From Steinernema hermaphroditum (Eukaryota > Nematoda > Chromadorea > Rhabditida > Steinernematidae): a stretch of 64,000 nt of DNA. A model generated the notes under the pieces. The model was not told the origin of the DNA. It searched no databases and worked only from the letters and a program-made list of their open reading frames with translations. Numbering within the stretch: the first letter of the stretch is position 1; every line of letters begins with the position of its first letter. Below, in pieces: positions 54,667 through 64,000 of the stretch. The translations under genes and the position numbers were made by a program. The stretch spans positions 1,886,012-1,950,011 of the forward strand of contig CM059623.1 of the NCBI GenBank assembly GCA_030435675.1. Reading direction: 5' to 3'.

Positions 54667-56925
54667 ATGAAATCCGACGACGCCTTTATAGGAATCGTCT
54701 ATGTCATCGCCAACAGCGTCGTTCTCCCCCTCTATGTCGCCTTCCTATCGGTAGGCTTTGTTTTTTCGTTTTTTTCGATGACGTGTGGGTTCTGTAGATG
54801 TTTGCCACGAGGACACCTTATAAGAAGTCGACTACATTCCGGATCTTGTTCTGGCTGGGAGTTCTGGAATGTTTCCAGATGGTTGCAGGGATACAGGCCG
54901 GCTTCTTGACGCTCATGAATGCCACTAGCCAGGATGTCTTTGAAAGGGTTTGTTTTCTCTTATTCTAGTTCCCGGAATCGCTAGTACTTTTAGTTTTTGG
55001 GGAAAATTATGTGAAACAAGATGTCCAAATTTGTTCGCTTTGTTCGAAGATTCAAAATCTATGGAAATGTGAACGTATTCAACGGGCCTAGTCCTCTACG
55101 CAAATAACAACGTGGTCAGAGCAGATTAAAACGAAGTGATTGGAAGTGAGTCACAGCAATGATTTGCAGAAGAAATGAATCGATCCGACTGACTTTTAAC
55201 GCAAAAACGCAAATATCGATTTTTGATCTGAATTGATTTAACTTCAATTGTGTCCGATATGTATCGATAACCGGCCTATCTAGGCCAGATTTCCGTCCCC
55301 GTCTTGCCATAAGACATGCAACTTCCAGTGAATGACGCCTTCTGTGGCCATGTTCGATGATTATCGAACATTATCCACCTAGACGTCATGGACAATGACA
55401 CCCAAGTGGTATATATTGGGTCACCTCTGAAATCCTTTTTTTCTCAGTAATGCATAAATGAGAACGGCAGTTTTATGCAAAAATACTCATTGAGGCCGGA
55501 GATGGGCAGCCGACTCAGCAGCTATGAGTATGCCTATGAAAACGGGACCGCAATCCCAAGAAAGCTCGTCTTGTCTTTAGGGCCTCCATCTTCGTGTGTG
55601 GGCGCTCGTTCAAATAAAAAAAACGACGATCAGGGTTTTCGTGTCGATAGATGTGAGTCATGGACACACGAGGCATTCAGAAATAGGGTTCTCGAATAGA
55701 CGTGAGTCATGATTTCGACCAGGCCATTCATAAGAACGGTGCGTCCATCTATCACTATCATACAATGCGTACTCCATGAAGACCTGTTGCGCCACCTAGA
55801 CGTCATGGACAATGACACCCAAGTGGTATATATTGGGTCACCTCTGAAATCCCTTTTTCTCAGTAATGCATAAACGAGAACGGCAGTTTTATGCAAAAAT
55901 ACTCATTGAGGCCGGAGATGGGCAGCCGACTCAGCTGATCGGTTCACGGATCGGTTGACCGGCTAGCCGATTCGTTCCGATTCGTGCCCACCTCCGATTG
56001 AGGCCGACCCTTTCTTATCGAACTCATACCTATCGGTGGTTAAAACTTCTGGTAGTTCTCTCGTAAAGGGTTTCTAACAGACTGTGCCTGTATGCTTGTC
56101 AATACATCTACTTATTTACTTGCAGATTGGCGGCGCTTTCAACTGCATGGGACTATTCGGTCGACCTCTATTCCTTCTGGTCCTCTCCACAAAACGTTTC
56201 TTCAAAACGGCCGAATTGAAGTTGCCCTGCACAAGCAATCAACGACTGTTCACCATTGGAATCGTCATAAACGTCCTTCTTTCCGTTTGGCACTTTATTT
56301 ACCGTCTCACCGATATGGGAAAAGCAGAATATTCGCTACAATTCGACCTGTTTCGCCCGCCCACCCCTATTCCTGGCACTCTTAATGCAATATTCCGGGA
56401 CATCACTGTCAACATGGACATCGTCGCTATCGTCCTAACAATAATTATCTATTGCGGTGTTCTTATATGGGGCCTATTCAAGGTAAACTTTTGAAGCAGA
56501 GGTCAAAGACGTTTCCCATTTCAGAGCAAATCGGCTGACTTGAAGAGCCTAGAATTTCCAGCAATCTTCCAGTCAGTGGTCACCTTTGCCCACGTTCTTG
56601 TCGTAAAATGCGGTTCCGGAAATATTTACAACTTCCTCAAAAACCGACCAATGAATATACTTTTCGTCATCTGGCTCATAGTGATGTGCATCAGCAATCC
56701 TTTGCTTTATCTACTATCCGTCAGGTACACCATGTGACTCTGGTCCAAGTGTCTTAAACTTCACACTTTAGAAAACTTCGCGAAGGATTCTTCAAGTTCG
56801 TCGGGTTCAAAAAGGACGAAAATGCGTCAAAGAACGTCGAAAAAGAAACGAAGCCTATCCAACCTTCTAAGTGGCGCAGTTTCGCGTCGAGATCTTTGAA
56901 GAAATTGAACATTCACATTGTTTGA
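54667..56925 (+). CDS. Seven-helix chemoreceptor-like protein, 314 residues
   Basis: Five exons (54667-54750, 54798-54947, 56126-56482, 56525-56724, 56772-56925), 945 nt in frame. Hydrophobic helices include GIVYVIANSVVLPLYVAFL, ILFWLGVLECFQMVAGIQAG, MGLFGRPLFLLVL, LFTIGIVINVLLSVWHFIY, MDIVAIVLTIIIYCGVLIWG, IFQSVVTFAHVLVV and ILFVIWLIVMCISNPLLYLL, followed by a lysine-rich cytoplasmic tail. Length and layout fit nematode serpentine receptors of the Srt/Str kind, but I cannot assign the subfamily. Expected to sit in the plasma membrane of sensory cells. Intron 2 (1.18 kb) has swollen through repeat insertion; the others are about 40 bp. Confidence 0.75.
55375..55935. repeat. Direct repeats in intron 2 of the receptor gene
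   Basis: A stretch of about 145 bp at 55375-55519 recurs at 55792-55935 with very few differences (starts CCACCTAGACGTCATGGACA, ends GCAGCCGACTCAGC). The spacer of about 270 bp has no recognised content. Confidence 0.85.
55913..55996. mobile_element. 84-bp hAT-type micro-MITE
   Basis: Ends CGGAGATGGGCA and CGGAGGTGGGCA (reverse complement), flanked by the perfect 8-bp direct repeat ATTGAGGC (55905-55912 and 55997-56004). Size and duplication length fit a minimal hAT derivative. The first 23 bases plus the left duplication also occur at 55489-55519 as part of the direct repeat. Confidence 0.7.
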
Positions 56926-58424
56926 TCACATAAATTCGTCAAGGACACATGGCTTTTTGATGTGAATGTGAGATTTTTAAAATCTTCGACTTCCTGGAAA
57001 GTTCAAAGAATCAGAAGTTACTTGTTGCTGCGATGGAAATCCCAATGATATAAAACATCTTTGACAGCGGGGAGGTTTGCCACCCGCTTGGCACGACGAT
57101 AATCGTTTCATGCAAAAATCATCACCAACTGTGGGATAACTTTGAATTCTAGGCTCTTCAAGTCTGCAGATTTGCTCTGAAATACGATCTCTTCATCACT
57201 TGATTGAGGATAGGTCAGACATTAAGCCGGTTGATAAATAGGTGGCTATCGGTCCGTTCACTCTCTCAGAAGTTCATTGAATGAGCGGTCATCGCCGACA
57301 GCTATCTTAGCGGTCATGATTTTGCCTAAAATGGGCCATATCTCCAGGTCCCACCACGATTTAAAAAATTCTTTGCGTTAAGATTTAGTTCCACCCCTAA
57401 CAAATATACTCACAAAATTTTATTCCAAACACGTCAAACCACCCCACCCAAAAGTCCCCCCCCACCCAATCGGTCAAAAACTTCCAACTCACCACCAACA
57501 CAATTTCCAACGACGACTACGGTGTGGTATTTGTTCCTTTTTGTGTTCTATGGGACGCCTTGCACGGTGTAAAGAGTATGCAGTGGCTTGCAAAAAAATG
57601 TAATCATAGAGCAACGTAAAGTTATTGTAAAAAACTGTTGCCTGATGTTTGTTGCCTCACGTCCGGTTCTTGTGACAGAAAAGACAGTTATTGGCCAGGC
57701 TGCAGAAGTGAGAAAAATACGTAACAAACAGAGCAGTGACCAGCTTTCATCACCTCCCGGGAATCTCAGTATATCTTACGACTTCAAAAATCATTACGCC
57801 TAGCATGGCACCGGAAATATACAAAAAAGGCGGTTTCATTTCTGGCGGTGATGTCGAACCGGTCGGTGGCGGCGTGCCCGGGGCATGCGGGAAGCGTCGA
57901 AATGGCTTCTACTTCTCGAAGCGTTTGGGGCTCGTATCTTCTTCGGAAAGATGGGTCTTTGGTCATAGATGGTCATAGAGTCATAGATCTCACAGTTTTA
58001 CGAGTTTACGAGTTTATTTCTCGTATCTAAGGCTTACGCCTTGCGAGACGTCATATATATGCACAAGAAACACATTGTCACTCCGTAGTCGCCGGTCTTC
58101 TTCTGGCTTCGGCACATCAGAGTAGAACACGGCGATCCCATCAGTGTGCGCGGGGATCAGAGATGCGAAGAGCTGATTCCGATGACGGTGGAGCATAGTG
58201 CATCTGTCTTCAACTCGGGCTTCAACTCGGGTGGCGGCGCGGACGTCGGAGTTGAAGAACTTCTTCGGCAGTTTCCGCGGGAGACACGCGAAGAACGGCA
58301 TCCGATGAAACGCGTCGGTGGAGCACAACGGACGAACCGGGAACCATCAGGGCAGCTGGTTGCGCGGACTTTCAGCGAGACTTCGACTTCTCTGGTGGCG
58401 CGGGCGGAGTCGGGCGGCAGTGAC
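56926..58424. other. Intergenic after the receptor gene
   Basis: Contains a 40-bp inverted copy of receptor exon sequence at 57143-57183, a C-rich tract near 57462-57474 and short tandem TCATAGAT motifs near 57963-57988. Unsupported frames at 57588-58330. Confidence 0.5.
57143..57183 (-). repeat. Inverted copy of the exon 4 start of the receptor gene
   Basis: AATTCTAGGCTCTTCAAGTC followed by GATTTGCTCTGAAAT is the reverse complement of 56519-56560, which spans the intron 3 acceptor and the start of exon 4, with about two mismatches. Confidence 0.8.
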
Positions 58425-58918
58425 TAGCTTCTTGGCAAGACGGCGGAACTACGGCTCCCTGGTGTTCCAGGCCTTCTGGGAGCCGGAAGCGATCATTGCA
58501 CCAACAACGACGGCCGAGAACGACCGCTCACTCAACTCATTCGGCCCAGACAGCCTCAGAGAGAGAGAGCGAGTGGACGACCCGACCGATCGCTGGGGAC
58601 ACAAATGAAAGGATCCATAGATCTCACAACGTTTTATTATTCAGACATAGGGCTTAAGATGGGTGCATAAACAGATTCAAAAAGGCGGCAATGTTAATAG
58701 TTCAACAATGAAGTAAAATGTAAAGATGAACGCGGTGTCGATGGCGCAGTTTCACAGGGATCAAGTTGATGGGGATGTGCTGGCTAAAACAGCGAAAGAG
58801 GTTGAAGATGAGTCAGTTGAACTCAAACTAGTTGATAATGCATCGTACAAAGTAATCGTTGATGAATCGATTGAAACAGTTGCATATGAGCTACTGGACT
58901 GTGAAGCTCCTGAAACAA
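58425..58918. repeat. Dispersed repeat copy and spacer
   Basis: About 58430-58540 (GGCAAGACGGCGGAACTACG, then GCCGAGAACGACCGCTCACT) is the best-preserved copy of the repeat at 11.8 and 35.4 kb. The remainder lies 3' of the protease gene, on its minus-strand downstream side. Confidence 0.6.
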
Positions 58919-61206
58919 TCAGGAATAAAACAACTGCGCAGCAATAGATGGAGAACCTGTCAATGGTCCTGTTTCTGTTAGATCTGTTGGTGAAGGTGAA
59001 TCAGTCGTCGGTGCTCCACTTGATGATGAATCGATTGGAGATGAGCTGGATGACTTAGCAGTAGATACTCTATCAGCTGAAGCCGTTGTTGATGAATCAG
59101 TGGCAGATGGCTCAGATGAGGTAGATGCTGCATTGCTTGACAATGTATCAATGGTAGTTAACTCGGCTAATGGTGAAGTGGCTGATGTCGACTCATCGGT
59201 GTGCGAGCCAATTGTTGATGAACCAGACGGAACAGTTAAAGATGAATCACTTGAACTGGGTGTTGATGACATAGCAGAAGCAGATGAAAGCGAATCAGTT
59301 GAAAGCGAATCAGTCGAAGTTAAGCCAGATGAAGATGAGCCAAAGAAAGATGTCGGTGAAGGATCAGTCAGAGCTGTTGAAGGTGGTTCGCTTGATGGCA
59401 AACTGGCTGCTGATGACGCAGGAAAAGTGGTAGATGTGTCAGTTGAAGATGAAACAGCTGGCGACGAACCGGTGGTAACAGGTTTAGATGAAGAGGGCGA
59501 TGGTGACGATGAAAGTGGGCCACTTGAAACTGTCAACGCTGAACTGGTTGACGCTGACGGTGGTGGTACAGTTGAGGTAATTAAAGAAGGATCAGTTGAT
59601 GTAGAAACGGTTAAGGTCACAGACGAAGTAAGAGGTGGAGATGATGACGCTATCGGTAAAATAGTTGATAAAGAGCCAACTGATGGCGTGCCATTCGAAA
59701 CCGTTGGTGACGGATAAGTTGGAGGGGTAGATAGTGAACTAGTTGACGATGAATCAATCGGAGTGGACGAAGAGGGGCTTGATGACGGTGAATCAGTGGA
59801 GACAGAGGTTGGTGTAGTAGGTGAGGATGAACCAGGTGATGGTGATGTAGGTGACGATGAGAGTGGGCCACTTGAAGCTGTCGAATCGGTCGTAGTGGAT
59901 GAAGAGGGGCTTGATGGCAGTAAATCAGTGGAGGTAGGGGTTGGTGTAGTCGGTGAAGATGAAATAGTTGACGAAGAGTGAGTGGATGATGGAGTGGATG
60001 AAGATGGACTTGATGTGGACGTCAGTGGAGTGGAATCAGTGGAGATAACTGGCGTTGTGGTTGGTGTAGTAGTTGAAGGTGAACCAGGTGATGATGAAGT
60101 CGTAGAATCTGTAGCAGCCGAACCAGAGCACTCATAAGTTCCTTCAGTGGTTTCGCCAATCCAATCACAAAATTTCGCGGTTCGAGTGAAAACTTCTAGA
60201 AGTTTGAGGCAAAGCAGTCTTCATATAACAGCTCGGTATCTTACGTGGAAAAGCCTGATAATCAGGTGTTCCGAAAAAGGAGGTAATCCCAACTTGGCGC
60301 CATTCATCGTCTTCCTTGTACAGAAGTGGTCCTCCGCTGTCGCCCTAAACATGCGACTTGTACAAGCATGCAGAAAAAGAGACACGATACCGGGAGGATT
60401 CCTTTGCCCTTTGCGGTAGTGCAGATTTGTGTATCCGTAATCTTGGTGTTTTCTTCTTTTATCCACACTTCCCTAATTATTAAATTGAATCCTGATTAGA
60501 ATGTGCCGGTAACTTACTGACATATGGTTCTGTCATAGATCTTTACATCGGCATATCTCAAATATTGGCTATCCTTACCAACTCCATCGTGATCTGTAAG
60601 AGAATGATCTGAATGCTTCAAGGATCACAGACCACCTACAGTCAACAGCTCCAAATCCCTCGACGACTACAGCTTGGCCGGCAATTTCTGTAGATTCGTC
60701 ATCACGGCTGATGTTTATAGGCGCCACAAAGTCGGTAAACTCATAGGGCGTTTCCAGCTAGCATCAAGCCACTTAGTGATACAAGATAGGTTGCCTACCT
60801 CGACCATTCCAATATCGTTTTGAATGTTGTGCTGATCCCAATCTGGATGCATTGTCTTGTTTCTAACGTGGCTGCTCTGCACAGCGCTATCGTTCAACGC
60901 CTTCATGTCCAACACGCCAGCATAGGCAGTTGTGAAGTCGCTCATCTGCATGATGCAGTGCGCCGCGGTCAGGACAAATCTTTCATTGAGAATAGTGCCT
61001 CCACAGAAGTATTGCTTCAGATCGCGGCGATAGAAGACCACTTGGAAAGGGAATGTATGGTTCGTGTCTATCGTTCCGTTGTAAATCTATAACATTTTTG
61101 TTTATCAGGCCTAGTCAGCGGACATTACTAAGTCTGCGGTCCTAAACGGCAATGGAATGGCTCCGTTGGAGGGCAGAAGCAGTCCAAGAAGAAGAAACCA
61201 GAACAT
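58919..61206 (-). CDS. Secreted serine protease with a long mucin-like tail, 666 residues
   Basis: Seven minus-strand exons: 61129-61206, 60799-61086, 60640-60739, 60518-60593, 60391-60472, 60245-60344 and 58919-60195, 2001 nt in frame. Residues 1-16 are a signal peptide (MFWFLLLGLLLPSNGA). The chymotrypsin-type domain starts near residue 27 and has the full triad: VLTAAHC (His69), QNDIGMVE (Asp117), PGDSGGPLL (Ser211), ending VFTRTAKFCDWI. From about residue 262 to the end, some 400 residues are almost only Ser, Thr, Pro and small residues, probably O-glycosylated. By alignment the residue six before the active serine is Gly and the usual Cys three residues before the serine's preceding Asp is missing, so specificity is not predictable. 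A paralogue with the same first-exon length lies at 63.3 kb. Secreted, likely in the gut lumen or on surfaces. Confidence 0.85.
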
Positions 61207-62074
61207 GGCTGGCCCAGAGTACAATGACAAAGCTTGTTATCAGTTAGTCTTAAATACGTGGTGAGAACAAAGAGTTCGCCAGTCTAAGAGGTCAGACGCG
61301 ATAAGAGCGGTGATGGCATCGCGCCAGTGTGATGTTTTTATGGGCATCTCGTGGTCTATTTGTTAAACAAAGTACAATTGAGTGAACCTAAATGAGCTCG
61401 GTTGCTAAGTCGTCTTCTTTTGTTGTAGGTCTTGATAACTTTCAGCTGCGAGCGTATATCAATTAGAGTTAGATGGGTTTGGCTTTTCTAGTTTTTCGTC
61501 GAAAACCGAAGACTCAAAATTTTGCTTCTCTGATCGTCTGTACTCTCTCGCCTCTTCAGCTAGGGTATCCCAAGGCTTTTATGAACTCACTTAAATGTTT
61601 TATCAGTTCGATCATCAAAACAAACAAAGGTTTTATGGGCGTACAAAAGCTGTGCGCATAAACATAACAATTTCGGCTTTTTATAGGTATGACTATCAGA
61701 AACATGTATCAAAAAGGGCTGACTCCAGACGGCTACTTCATAGTAGTCTATTCTTTTTGTTCGTCTTTGTTCTCCTTATCACTTATAAAGAGAAAATTTC
61801 TTGTTGTGCACGCGAATCAGATTAGAACCGGACGCCGACTGCCCTGAGGAAGAGAAAAGATCATCAAGCACAAAAACTATTTTTCGGCTGTCGATATCAG
61901 TACGTAGTCATCAAACAGAGCTAGTGGACGACCCGACCAAATCAGTGGACCTCTTGCGATTGAGGACACGCGACTAAGGCTATTTGGGAGAGCGAACGAC
62001 CACTCGCCACCGATACAAAGGAAACACTCTCATATGCATTTATTAAGACAAAATATCTTCACCACAGTATCAAA
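61207..62074. other. Intergenic, nothing recognised
   Basis: Promoter side of the protease gene. About 61921-61950 shares GTGGACGACCCGACC with 58572-58590, a hint of another repeat fragment. An AATAAA signal for the next gene lies on the minus strand near 62040. Confidence 0.45.
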
Positions 62075-62275
62075 TTATTCGTTCGGACAACAGTACTCCC
62101 TCTTTCCAGGAACGAGCATAGCGTACTTGTAGATGTGTTCAAATTTAACACTGTAAAATCCACTCTTGCACGTGTTCGATTTGATGTAAGGCAGCCACTC
62201 GGTCCAGTAACAATCGGCGGACGCCAAGCCGAAGCTCAGCGCGAAAATGCAGATAATGAGAATAGGCGTATTCAT
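62075..62275 (-). CDS. Small secreted cysteine-containing protein, 66 residues
   Basis: Starts at MNTPILIICIFALSFGLASA, a clear signal peptide of about 20 residues. The mature 46 residues have four cysteines (DCYWTEW, NTCKSGF, YCCPNE) and would form one or two disulfides. A minus-strand AATAAA follows within 40 bp of the stop. I do not recognise the family. A longer frame opens upstream, but the signal peptide marks the likely start. It may be a small effector or antimicrobial-type peptide; that is only a guess from size and cysteines. Confidence 0.6.
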   Translation of the reverse strand: MNTPILIICIFALSFGLASADCYWTEWLPYIKSNTCKSGFYSVKFEHIYKYAMLVPGKREYCCPNE

Positions 62276-63322
62276 GATAGACTGAAATGTTTTCAAACTG
62301 AAATATACGAAAGTATTTTTACCCGCTTCTAAATGATCATAAAGATACAAACGGTGAGTAGCCTGTGCTCATATCTACAAATAGACAGGTGCCAAGGAAC
62401 CTATATCGAAAAAGAAAAGAGATGCTCTTTGAGCCCCGAGACTTCGAACTATTTCATCGATCTTTCTATCCCGACCCCGAATCGCGATGAAATCCTCAAA
62501 AAAAGAGCCGAAATGGAGGAAGCGGTGCTCACTGGCACGCTTTGCCCAATTTTATACTGTTTCAGGACGTGAAAGAGGGTGACGCGGAGGAAACATTTTC
62601 CAGGGAACAGGCGGGCCTTGGAAAATGTTGTCTATTTCCCTTTCTTTGATTAAGATTCGCCCATTGGCAAATCACCGTTTGATCGCTTGATCGTTTCTTT
62701 TTACTGACTCAATCGAAACATGACGCATTGTATCTCAGAAAAGTGACGTTTGTCTCGCTTGAATAAGACACCCTCGAACGGGAAAATGACATCAGAACGC
62801 TGATATCAAAAAAGTTAACATCAGAAACGGCGAAGCATTTCCGTTTGACGCACCTATGTGTGGAAAAATCGAGAAACTATAATAGACATCAATAGAAATG
62901 CTAGTTCTATGAGTGTTCTTCGAACCTGGCTCGATCGTTCACTAATCGGTCGCCTGATGAAAGGCAGGTGTCGGACAACCTCAAGGTGTCCGATTTCCGG
63001 ATGTATCATAAAAACAAAACAAACGGTGGTACAAATAATAAATGGCACTGAAGAGAAATCTGGATAGGAAAAACAACTGCATACAGTATGCTCATTGGCG
63101 ATTTTCCATCTGCACTTTCCACTAATCTACATCGTCGTCGGTGGGTATCAGATTTTTTCGGCTGATTTTTAGACTCTATCTGATGTTTCTACGTGGCATG
63201 CGAGGATCCAACTCACAACGGCAACAGTTCGTTACAAAAAAAACGCCAGTCGTGGTCGTTATCTTTGAGTGAGATGCCACACTTAAACCAGACCCATTAT
63301 TGCGATCTCCACATTGTCCGCA
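62276..63322. other. Intergenic, nothing recognised
   Basis: Short unsupported frames on both strands (for example 62333-62572, 62858-63067). No repeat or RNA signature was recognised. Confidence 0.4.
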
Positions 63323-64000
63323 ATGGGGTTGACGTCCTTGTTCTCGCTGGAGATCTTGCCACTTCTCGTTTCAGCGAAATCGCTGAAGACCTCCGAGCTG
63401 GTAACATTTTAAGCACTTCGATCATCCCGTCACTAAAACTACTTTAGATTCACGGTGGTAATGTAGTCACTGGCCCCGTCTATCCGTTCCAACTTTATCT
63501 GAGGGTTGACAGGATGGACCTTAAAGGAAAGTGCGGAGCCACTTTGTTGAGCACACGTTATGCCCTCACCGCCGCCCATTGCGCCAAATTCATGGGGACA
63601 GGGTCTGCGACGAGAGTCTATGGGGGTGTCTACAACACAAGCGAACCAAACTTGTATGCCCAGGGCACCCAAAACAGTGGGGTCCTCAACAGCTACATTC
63701 ATCCAGAGTACAATGGTACCGAAGGCACCAACGACATTGCCGTTCTTGAGGTCGGATTGAGGACAATTTTGCGATGTTTAAAGCATTTTTTCAGTTAGAT
63801 ATATTCATGTTCGAAACGGATACTGTACAATATGTCAAAATCGACGCCAACTATCCACAAGCCGAACAAGAAGGAGCTGATGTTCACATCGTGGGTTATG
63901 GACGCATTGGGTGTAGGTTAAATGATCTAATAATGGAATGTTCCCAAATGGGAGGTAAACATAGAACTGACATGCGATGGACGGCATGGAAGTTGGGGTG
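63323..64000 (+). CDS. Secreted serine protease (5' part, cut by the window end)
   Basis: Exon 1 (63323-63400) encodes 26 residues beginning MGLTSLFSLEILPLLVSAKS, a signal peptide and short propeptide. Exon 2 (63448-63750) begins IHGGNVVTGPVYPFQLYLRV, the mature-enzyme start, and holds YALTAAHC (His) and TNDIAVLEV (Asp). Exon 3 starts at 63795 (LDIFMFETDTVQYVKID) and continues to near 63913, after which splicing is unclear and the window ends before the active serine. Exon 1 is the same length (78 nt) as in the protease at 61.2 kb, and intron positions match, so the two are paralogues transcribed toward each other. Confidence 0.8.

Noticed and set aside
55375..55935. Pair of 145-bp direct repeats as LTRs of a miniature LTR element
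   Set aside because: No TG...CA ends, no target duplication around the pair, and the right copy overlaps a micro-MITE; a segmental duplication explains it better.
59100..59981. Plus-strand acidic Asp/Glu/Val-rich reading frames
   Set aside because: They are the complement of the Ser/Thr/Pro-rich tail of the minus-strand protease, which is in phase with a recognisable catalytic domain.
1..64000. CRISPR arrays, operons of bacterial type, Shine-Dalgarno sites
   Set aside because: The window is eukaryotic with spliced genes; no regularly spaced repeats of CRISPR type were seen.

Overview
This is nuclear genomic DNA from a nematode. The genes have very short introns (mostly 37-50 bp, usually GT...TTTCAG), and the families present are nematode-typical: C-type lectins with a cysteine-rich N-terminal module, a seven-helix chemoreceptor-like protein, a DNase II relative, secreted serine proteases and small secreted proteins. 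The gene content fits a free-living or insect-associated clade IV-type worm such as Steinernema, but this is an inference from style and content; no marker fixes the genus. Exon chains below were built by hand from splice consensus, reading-frame phase and comparison of paralogues inside the window.

Layout. 0-14 kb holds ordinary genes: a terminal exon, a C-type lectin gene on the minus strand, a small secreted protein, two housekeeping genes (the UFMylation adaptor DDRGK1 and the H/ACA snoRNP protein NOP10), an F-box-like single-exon gene and a DNase II gene. 14-19 kb holds a short-unit minisatellite, a broken DNase II copy and a 1.44 kb foldback transposon. 19-27 kb has a second F-box-like gene and a tandem pair of threonine-rich secreted proteins. 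27-33 kb is almost gene-free and repeat-rich. 33-35 kb is a ZIP zinc transporter.

35-53 kb is a transposon-dense block: a 2.65 kb hAT element rebuilt as a giant palindrome and inserted in a decayed host gene, a full-length RTE-type LINE with an intact ORF, a third F-box-like gene, two further C-type lectin paralogues, and a 5.37 kb Ty3/Gypsy LTR element with apparently identical LTRs that carries a stray piece of its own LTR inside pol. 53-64 kb has a foldback MITE, a chemoreceptor-like gene, a secreted protease with a 400-residue Ser/Thr/Pro tail, a small cysteine-containing secreted protein, and the start of a second protease with the same exon plan.

The genes do not form one pathway. DDRGK1 and NOP10 are cellular housekeeping genes; the lectins, DNase II, proteases, threonine-rich proteins and small secreted proteins are the kind of products released into the gut lumen or outside the worm. 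The most notable features are structural: nested and rearranged mobile elements, paralogues that differ by GC-AG versus GT-AG introns, and a splice-donor shift that compensates an indel.
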